Shown here: positions 21,301 to 33,400 of the stretch, one piece after another | How the letters are laid out: each line of letters starts with the position of its first letter | How positions within the stretch are numbered: position 1 is the first letter of the stretch | DNA from: Tenodera sinensis | Taxonomy: Eukaryota; Arthropoda; Insecta; Mantodea; Mantidae | Direction of reading: 5' to 3' | NCBI GenBank assembly: GCA_030765045.1 | Contig: CM060974.1 | Span: 56,825,839-56,889,838 of the forward strand | Length of the DNA: 64,000 nucleotides | Program-made: the position numbers and the translations under genes | The notes under the pieces: model-generated | Databases searched by the model: none | The model's input: the letters and a program-made list of their open reading frames with translations, nothing else | Told to the model about the DNA's origin: nothing

Positions 21301-24300
21301 GACTGTGGAAGATCCTGTAATATTCCACGGCGGCCGGTAGTATAATGTTTCGCTAAGACTGAAGTCAGTATACAGCACCAATTGCAGAAATTCTGGGAGA
21401 TTGGGGAGTTGAATCACACTCCAAAAACAATGGATGATAAAGCATGCGAGGCTCATTTCACTCAGAATACAACAAGAGATTCGCCAGGAAGATTTGTGGT
21501 TCGACTTCCATTTAAAGAAGATCCTAAGAAGTTAGATGAGTCTAAGATGATGGCCACAAGAAGATTACATCAGTTAGAAAGAAAACTAATCAAGAACCAA
21601 ACAATGAAGGAAGATTATGTGCACTTTTTACAAGAATATGAAGCACTGGGTCACATGCAAGTGGCAAGACCCACTACAACACTTTGTTATTATACGCCTC
21701 ATCATGCAGTACTTAAGACAGGCAGCTCAACTACGAAGACAAGAGTAGTTTTTGACTGTTCTGCAAGAATGGAATTTCATTGAATGATTTATTGTATGTT
21801 GGTCCTACTATTCAACAGGACATTTGTTCTATCATCCTAAGATTTAGGACACATGAAGTAGCATTTACTGCTGATGTTGCCAAAATGTATAGACAAATTT
21901 GGTTACATCCAGATGATCACGTATACCAAAGAATACTGTGGAGAAGCGACCCTACAGCTCCAATACAAGAGTATCAACTGAAGACTAACGTATGGTGTGG
22001 TTTGTTCTCCATTTCTAGCTATTTGTTACCTGAAGCAATTGGCTCATGATGGAGCACATAAGGTTCCAAAGGCTGCTGCAATTGCATTGAATGATTTTTA
22101 TGTTGATTGTATTTCAGGATGTGCAACCTTACATGAGGCACGAAAACTTCAGAAGGAATTGGTAGCCATGTTATCAAAGGGTGGATTTTTGTTGCGTAAG
22201 TGGTCCAGCAGTTATTCTGAGTTTTTAACTAACATTACATCAGACCAAAGAGAAACTAGTTTACCATTACAGCTTGACAAAAATGGAGTGAAAACACTTC
22301 GACTACTATGGCATTCTACTGAGGACAAGTTTCGGATTGCAAGAAGTCTTAAAATTAACTGCTACGCACAAGCATTTACAAAAAGAGTAGTATTGTCAAT
22401 AGTTTCTGGTATATTTGATCCCTTAGGTCTCATGAGCCCTATTGTTATTATATGCAAGATGTTTCTACAGAGGTTATGGCAAGAGAGATTAATGTGAGAC
22501 CAAACTGTATCAGAGGAATTGGCTACAGATTGGAAAAAGCTCCACAACCAACTTCATTTGATTGATAACATTCGCATAGATCGCAAATTAGTTGGTTATG
22601 ATTCTGCAGCCAATATAGAGTTACATGGGTTTTGCAATGCTTCAGAAAAGGCATATGGCGGATGCATATATGTCCATTCATCAAATAAAGGAGTTCCATG
22701 TGTAAAACGTCTTTGTGCCAAGTCTCGAGTTGCAAAACTAAAGAAATTATCGCTTCCACGTTTAGAATTATGTGGTGCATTGCTTCTTGCTCGTCTATTT
22801 GAAAAAGTCAAAAAAGCACTGAACTTATCATTTAAGCACATATACTTGTGGACAGATTCTACTGCGGTATTGTCATGGTTGTCAGCACATTCAACACAAT
22901 GGAAAACTTATGTAGCTAATAGAGTTTCTGAGATTCAAGATATTTCTGAAAATGCAGTATGGAGACATGTTCCTTCACAACACAACCCAGCTGATTTGAT
23001 ATCAAGGGGTGTGTTTCCCGAGAATCTTATAAATGACAAATTATGGTGGGAAGGACCAACTTGGTTACATGAAGAACCAAAGGTGTGGCCTGTACTGCGT
23101 ACCATTTCAAACCCTCAGGAAGCTCCAGAGTTAAGATTCAAAATAACCTGTCATGTTGCAACTATTAGTGACGATGGAATAATCACACGATTCTCCAGCT
23201 TATCCAGATTGCGATACACTGTAGCATATGTATATAGATTTTGTAAGAATTGTGTTAAACCAAAGGCAGAAAGAATAACTGGATGTCTCACACTTACAGA
23301 AATTCAAGATTCATTGAGTAAATGCATTCAAATTGCACAGCAATCAGTATTTAGCATAGAAGTACAGCAACTAGCAATGAAACAGGCAGTTAATATTAAC
23401 AGTCGCAGGAGATCTTTAAATCCTTTTCTCGACAGTAGAGGATTACTTTGAGTTGGTGGACGGTTAGAACACTCTAACCTAACGTATGATCAAAAGCATC
23501 CTCTAATTTTGCCACGTCATCATTTAACAAATCTTTTAAATACCACCTTAGACGTGTTATGGGCTCATCATGTCTTACTTAGCCCGTGAAATAGAAGCTT
23601 GTCTGAATTCCAGACCCTTAGTTCCTCTCTCATCTGATCCTAATGATCTCAAAGTTCTGACTCCTGGTCATTTCTTAATTGGTACAGCTTTAACCAGTTT
23701 ACCCCAGCCAGATCTCGGTAGTGCTAAACTTAGCTTGTTAACTAGGTGGGAGAAATTACAGCAACAACTTCAGGAATTCTGGTCCAGATGGTCACGTGAA
23801 TATTTGCATCATCTTCAGCAGCAATCTAAGTGGAACAGTCCACATGCAAATGTCAAGCAGGGTGCAGTCGTCATAGTGAAAGAAGACAACCTTCCTCCAC
23901 TCTGTTGGAAGCTGGCAGTGGTTGAGGGACTGCATCCAGGAGCAGATGGGTTAGTGCGAGTTGCAACAATTTGCACAGCAACTGGAGTATTTAAGAGACC
24001 TATTGTTAAACTGTGTCCTCTTCCTCAAGAAACAGACATAATTTAATGCATGCACTGATATAATTGTTTTATCATTAATTCATTGTATTTTGTTCTTACA
24101 GTTGTGTTTATGAAGAAATAAGACTTATTTCTTGGCGGCCGGTATGTTCAGTGACTGATATTTGAATTGCAGTCGAAAGGTTGGCTAGCCTGTTTTTGAT
24201 GGTTGTTAAGGAAGGTTACTATGTAAATAACTATGTAGAAGGAAAATAAATAGGATACAGTCCATTTTAATGCCAAGACGGTAACAATTATGTTGTCGCT

Positions 24301-27300
24301 AATGCTTTTCAAACTGCATTTTCTCCATTTTTCTACAGGCTTTCCAATAATATTTTACATGGTTAAACTGGAACACTGTAATTAATTTTTGAGACTGTGA
24401 TACATTGGAGTAGGTGGTTTCTATTCATTACTGTCTGTGAATCACTGCATACTATGAATCTTGGAGAAATGATGATACTGATCTCCAACAGGTAGGCCGT
24501 CAGACAGTCATACAAAATAATATAAGCTACATTATTGGACATGTGAACATACTTAACATAAAAAATCTGATGGGTTGCACTCACATGACTTTCTCTACTC
24601 TTACACTAATCATTCTTACATACTCTTATTCCCATATCTTTTTCGTATTAGTTGAGATAAACATTTGGACAAATTATGTTATTTCTTATTTCCTTAGAGG
24701 AAATATTATTTGAGCAATTGTCAAATCTTTTAAAGCTTTGAGATCCTGTTCTCTTTGCACACAACATATAAAAAGAAAAAATGAACAACGATGTTCCATT
24801 TCACAAAAGTTTTAAATTTTTCTGAAAGTCATACACATAACAAGGAATATCTCCAAAATGGTCCACTCTGCAACAAAAATTTATTCAGACACAAATTCTG
24901 TGTTTTAGCGAGATCTGCATTCTTTGTATACTAAGATTTTGTCTCTCTCTTACAGTTTACACGTTATTCATAAGTCATCCAGAGTAAACTGGACTACATA
25001 GGCTATAGCCAGAAAATTCAAAATATCCATTTCATAAAAATGTCATTTTAATCAAAATTGATAGTAATTTTCAATTCATAATTTTCGGAAGACTCTTGTA
25101 GAATTTCAAACACCGGCCGTGAAAGCCTACGCCTACTCATAAATTCATAATGTTCGATCAGGGTTTGGCTATTTTCTTCAACATCTTTGTGTGGCTTTCT
25201 TGAAAGACATTAAACACAAACACCAACTTTGGGTTTTTACCGGCTTTTCATTTTTGAGTTATGCTCCCCACAGACTGACACACACACACAGAGCATTTTC
25301 TAAAAATGCCCTTTTTTGGATTCAGGGGTCTCAAAACATATTTGCTGTGAAATCTCGAAATTGAATTTTTGGGTGGAATACAATACTTCCTATACTTGCC
25401 AGTAGAGAAAGTAAAAATTAAAATCAAACCTATCAAAAGTAATTGAGTTAGTAAAAGTAATCAAATGTTTGTCATGCAATTAAGCAGTGCATGACTTTCT
25501 GCAAAATCCTTGCGTCAATTCTTCAAAAATCCTAATGTTAAACACAAAGTTTGGAATATATCTGAATTTCATTTTTCTGAATTGTGCTTCTGAGGCATAT
25601 CTGTTAGAGTAAATCTTTATCAGTTATTTTTCAGAGTGCATAATGCTTAATGGCCTGTCAACCACTGGGTCATTAGGGCCAAGATTGTACAAAATAATGA
25701 CTGGTGATATGTGAAAATCTCAAGTGTTATAAAAATTCCAGTCTCAAAACACTGTGACCAACGAGAATGATTCAGTATTCAATTTTGAGTATAAGATACC
25801 AAAAATAAGTTGATATCCACTTGCCTTTTCTGCTTCGAATTCAATACTTCTCCACCATAACACTCAAAACTACTCACAAAGTAACAGTTGTATTTGAAGA
25901 TATAGTATCACAGTGTGTAGAATTTCATAGTATTACTGATACATTGTAATTATAATACAAAGTATAGGGACAAGATAAAAATTGCTACAAATGAGGGTCA
26001 ACCTAGGACTATGCATTGTTTTGTTTACATAGCAAGCATCCAGGCCAGCACTGCAACCTTTGTGCTGTTCTGCCCGGTGATGAAGAGGAAATAAACATGT
26101 GACTGTATCAGTTAACCTCTTGAGCGCTATAGACGTAAAATCACATCCATTTAAAATGATGGGTAAGCGCTATGGGCCTGTATACACGTCCTGTGCGTTT
26201 GTGCATTTATCCCTTATCTAACTCAACTTATTTTAATTTTCCCTTTATGAAACATTTAAGTAAAGTTTATATATTTTACTGGCTTACCTTTATATGTTCC
26301 TTCTGCAGTGATATGCCTCAAAACAGGGATAAACACACAAGGGCACATCTCCACATTCGCAAATTCCCTTCTTGCAGCACACGAAACACTTTCCAGATTG
26401 GCAGGACTTCTTTGCTGTGGGCGGTATTCTTTTAGGATGATGTTTTTCTTGAAGTCTGAGGGGTGCAGGGCTTCTGTATTTTCTACTCCCAGGATGACAA
26501 GGCCTCTCAACGTGGTATTGTTCAATTATGCTACGAGCTATTGATATTCGGAAGTCCAGGTAGGTCATTGTCTTGTGTGGGTTTAGAGCTCTCCAAATTA
26601 CGAAACACCATAACAAATAATGCCATTTCAATGATTTGTTAAAGCAGCTCTACTTTGCTGATGACGTATATGTATACTACATATAAGGAGTTTTATACCA
26701 GTTTTTGTTTAATTAAAATAACTTAATATTTATGAAAAATACAGCTGTGTATTTACAAAGCACTTTTAGCGCATTTAACAATTTAAATGCCCTGCACTGG
26801 ATATTGGTTAGCAGTTCTCGGCCTGCGGAGTCTTTAAATGGCCAGCACTCAAGAGTTTAATGCTTACAAAATACAGTAAGGTTGCTGACTGTACACATAC
26901 AAGGGTTTGTTTACTGTATCAGAGCTATGACACTTCACATGTCAGTACTGTAAACAAAACAGTGCACTCGTTTTACAAGGTGACTATACGGTTAGCTGTA
27001 AGGTGCAGAATCAACGAACTGTGCCTATCGAAGGTAAAAATCATTTCTCTGTCCCAAATGAGAATATAGATGCCGGATATTCATAAAGTTCAAAAGTGGA
27101 AAATAAAAAGCTATATGGCACAACAAAGAAGGTTACTACAAAGAAGCGGGAACTACGGATTTACGCAGACAACCATGGATGTAATATCACAGGGAACTTA
27201 CATGTGACTTTGGACAACATGGAAGTGTATGGAAACATCAAACCTGGTGCAAGAGTAGAAGTAGGAAAAGACACTGTTCAAGAAAGTGAAATATTAAATT

Positions 27301-30300
27301 GTTTAGACTTGGTAGTGATATTCGGTGGTAGAAAGGGTGTCTCCAAAGATGGAAGTGGAACAGTTAGTTCTAGCTGTAAAAAAGTGCTAGCCAGATAAAC
27401 TCATACAAATGTAATTATTGTCAAGATACATCGTTGGCATGACTTGATAACATGTGACATGATTCAATGAAGAACTAAAGAAAGTTAGTATAATTGGTGC
27501 CAATAGGTTAAACACAGTATCATACCATGCATGTCTTGCACTTAAATGTGGAAATAAATTATGGGGGAAATAATTAAAATTATAAATGGAAAGGTCATTA
27601 TGTGCAAGAAAGTATTGTATTGCCCTATCACAACTAGGAAAACTAAACACAATACCAGTTGAAGTTATAAATGAGAAGCAGGTTGCAGCTTTAGGTCATG
27701 GCAGTAAAAATGCAAAAACACTATATAATAGAAAGAACAAATTGGTAATACTTCATCACAATATACAGTGACTCCAAAAAGTATTGGTCCGAAAGCACCA
27801 ATGATGAAAAATAAACTGTTTCCATTAGTGTTATAAATGTTTATTAACAATACTACTTCTAACACATGACTGACAAAGACAAATATGCCATGATATTTTA
27901 ATGGGCTAAATACAAGGTTAATTAATGTTCTTTTTTCCACCAATTAAGGTACTGGTGTTGTATGACAGCGTGCACATCTGCCCAGGTGCACGAGGATGTG
28001 GAACAGCATGTTTGGTAGTATGCAGCAGACAGTGCTGTACAGTTTGAGTTTTGCAGTAGGTATGTCCAAGAAATCGAAGGAAACAGCTGAAGAAAGCAGA
28101 ATAGCAGCACGATTATTTAAAAATGGAAAGTAATTCAAAGAGGTAAGCAAAACCACTTCAAGACCTTTTGCTACTATTAAAAACATTGTGTATAGGTGTA
28201 AGAATACAAAAACATTGAAAAATATACCAAGATGCTGCCACCCATCAAAACTATGTAGGGGAGACAACAGAGTAATAGAAAAGTAACCAGAAACCCAAAA
28301 CTTAGTGCTCCAAAGATAGCAGCAGAAGCTGCAACAGAAATGGGAATAAAAGTGTCATCACAAGCTCCCAGAAATATCCATAACAACAGTGGTTACAATG
28401 GGGGAAGTGCTCCTAGGAAACCATACATCAATGAGGTGAACAGACGGAAGAGGCTTGCGTATGCTAAGGAACATAGAAATGACACGTTTGAATTTTGGAA
28501 AAATGTGGTTTTAATTGATTAGTCAAGATTGTACTTTCAAATCAAAAGGACAAATAGACAGTGTGGCAGAAGAATACTGAGCTAGACGAGAGGAATCTCA
28601 CAACTAGTGTAAAACATGGGGCAGTTCTCTGATGGTATGGGGTTGTATGAGTGATAATTGTGTAGATTTGTTTTATTGATGGTATAATGGATCACAGAAT
28701 GTATATTAACATTTTAAAGTCTCATCTTCCTCAAAGTATGGAAAATTAAACTTCCTGGAAATTACATTTTCACTCAGGACAATGACCCCAATAAACGGCC
28801 TTAAAAGTGACACTCCGTTTTTGGCTAGTCCACACTATTATAAAAATTTACATTCTTATATTTTTCAGAATACTTTTCTAACCTTTGTTAAAAATTTTTT
28901 TTGTGTTTTATCTCATGAAAGTTTGAAAATAGCAACTGTTTCATAATCTAACATCATATGATGCTCCAAACATGAGCATTTAAAAAAAAAAAAAAGGGGG
29001 AATATGAAGTTCCTTATTTACATATTACACATCTAACCTGCAAGTTCTACTAAGCTAAATGAAAAACTATGACATATGGAACATTGTGTGTACTGAAAAC
29101 TGTTAGAAAAAATGTTCTCTCAGAAAATGAATTTTAAACTAATGGTTGTTGAAATCTTATATTTCTAACGTTTGCAGACGGCTAAATTCTCCTTCTGCAT
29201 TTACGGGACTCTATTTCTGGTATTTCTTATGGCGTGCAGCAAGTTTCCCATATTTCACATCCTACCTTTTGTTACACTGACCAGAAGCAACACTCCACTG
29301 AAGTCGACGACTATCTCTACACTCACTGCTCTTCATCCCTAATTCATTCATTCATTCAGATGCCTTCTGTGTTTTCCCTGCTGTACATCTTTCCAGCAGC
29401 TCATCAGAAGCTGTACAAATGTGCAATAGCAGCACTTTCTTGAAAGGACTGTCTTCATATGTGTGTTGTCTTGCTTCGATGCCTATTCTCCTTTGGCAAT
29501 AGCACAACTGGTATACAATATGAGAAATCAGAAGCTTTCAGGGCCGGAGTCAGAACTATAGCTAGAAATTACTTCTGGGCTTAAAAGTCATGGTCTGCTG
29601 GAGTTTAGAGATTCAGACTTGGACCAGCACACCACGGCTTTCAAGCCCGGAAGTAATTTCTGGTATACGTCACATCTGTCAAAGTTTATCATTTACTTCA
29701 CTGAAACTTCCAGGTAGAGTCAATAATATGTAAATAAGCAACTTCACATTTCCCTTTTCTTATAAATTCTCATGTTTTGACAATTATGTTAAAATATAAA
29801 AGTTATTATTTTCAGCATTTTTAAGGTAACATAAGAAAAAAAGTAACAAATGCTAAAAGAATACTCTCAAAAAATAAGAACATGGGTCTTTTTATAATAG
29901 AGTGCACTAGTCGAAAACAAATTCACTCTAAAAATTTAAAACTTTTGTCACATACTAGAACATGTTATAGTGAGTAATTATTACAATGTTCTCACCCAAA
30001 ATAGTTAATAACTAATTAAGTATTTTGTATACCAGGCATTACAATCCTTAGACAGCCTACAAAAGTGAACCAAAGAAAATTTAATGACTGTTAATACAAC
30101 AAAATCAAACTACCAAATCTTTTCACTAAGGAAAAAACCACTAAAAATAAAACAAAATTTTGAGGGTCAACAATTACCAGAAACAAAGGAAGCAAAGTAT
30201 TTAGGAGTTACATTTGATACCAAACTTACATGGACCAAACAAAAAGAAAATGTAATACAAAAAGCACAGAGGTGCCTTTCAATATTAAAACGTCTAACAG

Positions 30301-30402
30301 GAATGAAGTGGGGATGTTCCAAAGCAACTCTTAACACAACAGACAATGTATATATAAAGCCATTATTTACTTACTGCAGCAAAGTTCGTCTAACAGCAAA
30401 CA

Positions 30403-30435
<33 letters not shown>

Positions 30436-33400
30436 CAAATCTTTCAAAACCCAAGTTTGAGACTAACTACAGGTGCTATCAAAACCACACGAATAGCAGC
30501 TATGGAAATACTAACCAACCAATACCCCATTGAATATGAAATAGAAAAAGCGGCTTTTATTTAACATGAAAAATTGATGAGACTCCCGTTCAATACATGG
30601 CACAAGAGAAATTTTACACATACACTAAAGACTCAGGAGAGCTTTCTTTCCAAAATTCAAGACATCAAGAAGAATGTAGACCTTCCAAATTCAAAGGAAA
30701 ACTTCATATATAAAGTCAATCCAACACAAACATTAGACATCACATATTATTTACACCTGACCGAAGAAGTTAAGTGATACTCCAACTAGTGTTCTAAAAT
30801 TATTGGCATTAGAGACAATCCATGCTAGATTACCGGTACATGCATGGCTCCCTATTTATACCGATGGATCATTGATATCAAAACAAGATGGAGCAGCGGC
30901 TGTAGTCACGTGTTACCACTTTTCCTATTACAAATCTTTAAGCTATAGAACTACAAACTTCGATGGAGAAATTGAATCAATTCCAATGGCCCTACAAAAT
31001 GCTATTTGTAGAATTTCACATTTTCAATCAAGCAGTTATTCTTTCAGATTCCAGGGCAGATTTAAAACAATTACTTCCAAGTTGTCACCAAAAAAAACAA
31101 ACAATTATAGAATGTTGGAAAATCCTTACCCATCTAACAGCACTACAAAAATACCTAGTCTTCCAATGGATACCAGCTCACTGTGGACTGAGTGGTAATG
31201 AGAATGCTGATTTTCTTGCTAAAAAGGGTACCGGCAATGTGCAGAAATCTATAGTTAATCTACCATGTTATGCAGCTAAAAGATTAGTGAACTCTGAATT
31301 CAAAAAAGATATTGCAAAATATTACTATGAAAAATGAAAGAATAAAAGATGGGAACTACCAAACATTCAAACAGTAATTCCTGAGTATCCTCAAAAAAAC
31401 GGCAGTTGCAACCTTCAGGTTGATTACAGGACATGATTGTCTGGCATAACATTTAAACAGAATTGGGATACATTCTTCACCACTCTGTCCTCTATGTGAT
31501 CTGCAAGAGGAAATGGACCGAGACCACCTTCAAATATGCCCGGCCACTTCTAGTGCCCCATCCATCAGTGAAAAATATTGGAGAGCAAGAGGATTAATGA
31601 CTTCATTGTCAGAAATCCAGCATTAGCTAACAACTTTTCTATCAGTCAGGGATCCATCTGTAAAAATGGGAGGCCATTCACCTTCTGGTTAACAGCAATA
31701 GATTGTTCCTAAAACAGCCATTTTCAGGATTTTAGTATCTACATGTTTGTGAGTGCAAGTATGGGCTGATGATCTTTGATCTCTCAGCTAGGTTCAGTGG
31801 ACCCATTGACCAATAGCAGGTGCGGTCCTCCAAACTGGGGCTTGTGATGGTGATGTAACCACCATACCATTCGCCATTTGAGAACAGTTACAATTTTTGG
31901 TTGATATTATGGGACCCACAGTTCAATAATAAACAAAGTAACACTGAAGATGTGAATGAATGATTCAGCAAACATGCCTTTTGAATATTCACAGCTTACC
32001 TGAAGTAAAAAATTAGTCTCTAAATGTTATTTAGTTGCACTGTGTAGCATGCCTCTGTAGTGTGGTGGTAGCGTGTCTGCCTTATCCAAAAGGTCACGAG
32101 TTTGAATGTTGCTTAGAGTTAGTTATCTGGAGGTTTCTTCGGAGGTTTTGCCCTATCCTGAGATGAACGTCAGATAACTTAAAGCATTAGGTACCTCGAG
32201 TACACTTGAACATCGTTTCAGCAATTTTCATTCATTCAGCATCCACATTGGAGGATGTTAATAAAAAAAAAGTTGACTCTCAATAGCTTCAGTTCTTTAA
32301 TTAATTTCAGTATCTGTGCCAAAAGAGCCTGAAGATTGTTCTCTTGTGCAACAATGGTCACTGGTAGACAGATACTGCAAAACAAAAAACTACGGACCAG
32401 CAACTGTGCACATACTGCCATACATTGCAGCAGTGTGTTAAGTGGTATGCAGGCAGAAGAGATATTATACGCCACCACAGTAGCAACATTACCCCTTGCT
32501 CGCCAATCAGCCACAGCATCATGTCTAAATGCTGAAATATCACGAAGGTGTAAACTGTGATTAGGCTGCAAATGGATTTCTTATAGACAGATAATAATTT
32601 AAGGCAATCACTGGGAAACTAAATAGAGTATGTCTAGATCATATGCTGGAGCTTGTTAACATTCCACTAGACTATTCTCATGGCATAAAAGAAATTAATG
32701 GGGCCTCTTGATTTTCTTTTATGCTTTGGCCGTCCTCGGACCAATGATAGCATAAGTCCCATGCTCTTATGACTCCTTTCATGTATTGAAGGTAGAAGAT
32801 CGCCTGTGGCTCACTGAGAGAGACCAGGACTTCTTTGAAGACATGTGACTATCTGCACGATGTTTAGGTTGGGAACTGTCTGATGGCTGGATCCCTAGTG
32901 CTAATGGACTGCCTGGGAGCTACCGTCTGCATGGCTGAAGATGTATTTGTCGGTGCAGGTGCGGTACAATACAATGGAGAGAGGCACTCACTGACAAGTC
33001 AGTCTGTGTTGAAGCATTCACAATGGGGACGTGTTGTATAACAATGGTATTTAAGAGAGCGAAGGCTTTCACGGCCGGAGTCAGTATAACTAGGAGTTAT
33101 TTCCGGGCTGTTATGCCGTGGTCTGCTGGAGTTGAAGAACCCAGACGTTTCGTCCACATCTGCGGCGGACATCTTCAGTGGCGCGGTCGTAATCTCCTCG
33201 GAGAAGTTAGCGTAGCGTCTGAGGTGTGGACTGTCAGAGCTGCGGTATTTATCCTTCTAGTGGCCTCCGCTGATTGGCTCGGGCGGCGCACGGCCGGTGG
33301 GAGGGGGCGGGCTTCGCTCAAGGTGTTGCCTCCTGATTGGATCACTTCAGTTTCTGCTGTTTTGTGTCGTTTCTTGCCTTCAATGACAGGATACCAGTTG

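Larger units (their letters stand above)
18992..24286 (+). mobile_element. BEL/Pao LTR retrotransposon, decayed
   Basis: Short LTRs lie at 18992-19139 (148 bp) and 24145-24286 (142 bp), both TGTTCAGTGACTG...GGTAACA. They are flanked by the 5-bp repeat ATTAT (18987-18991, 24287-24291). The interior encodes, in order, gag, Cys/His knuckles, an aspartic protease, reverse transcriptase, RNase H, a truncated integrase and the DUF5641-type C-terminus of the BEL/Pao group. It has several stops and frameshifts and a large deletion in the integrase. It lies antisense in an intron of the zinc-finger gene. Confidence 0.9.
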
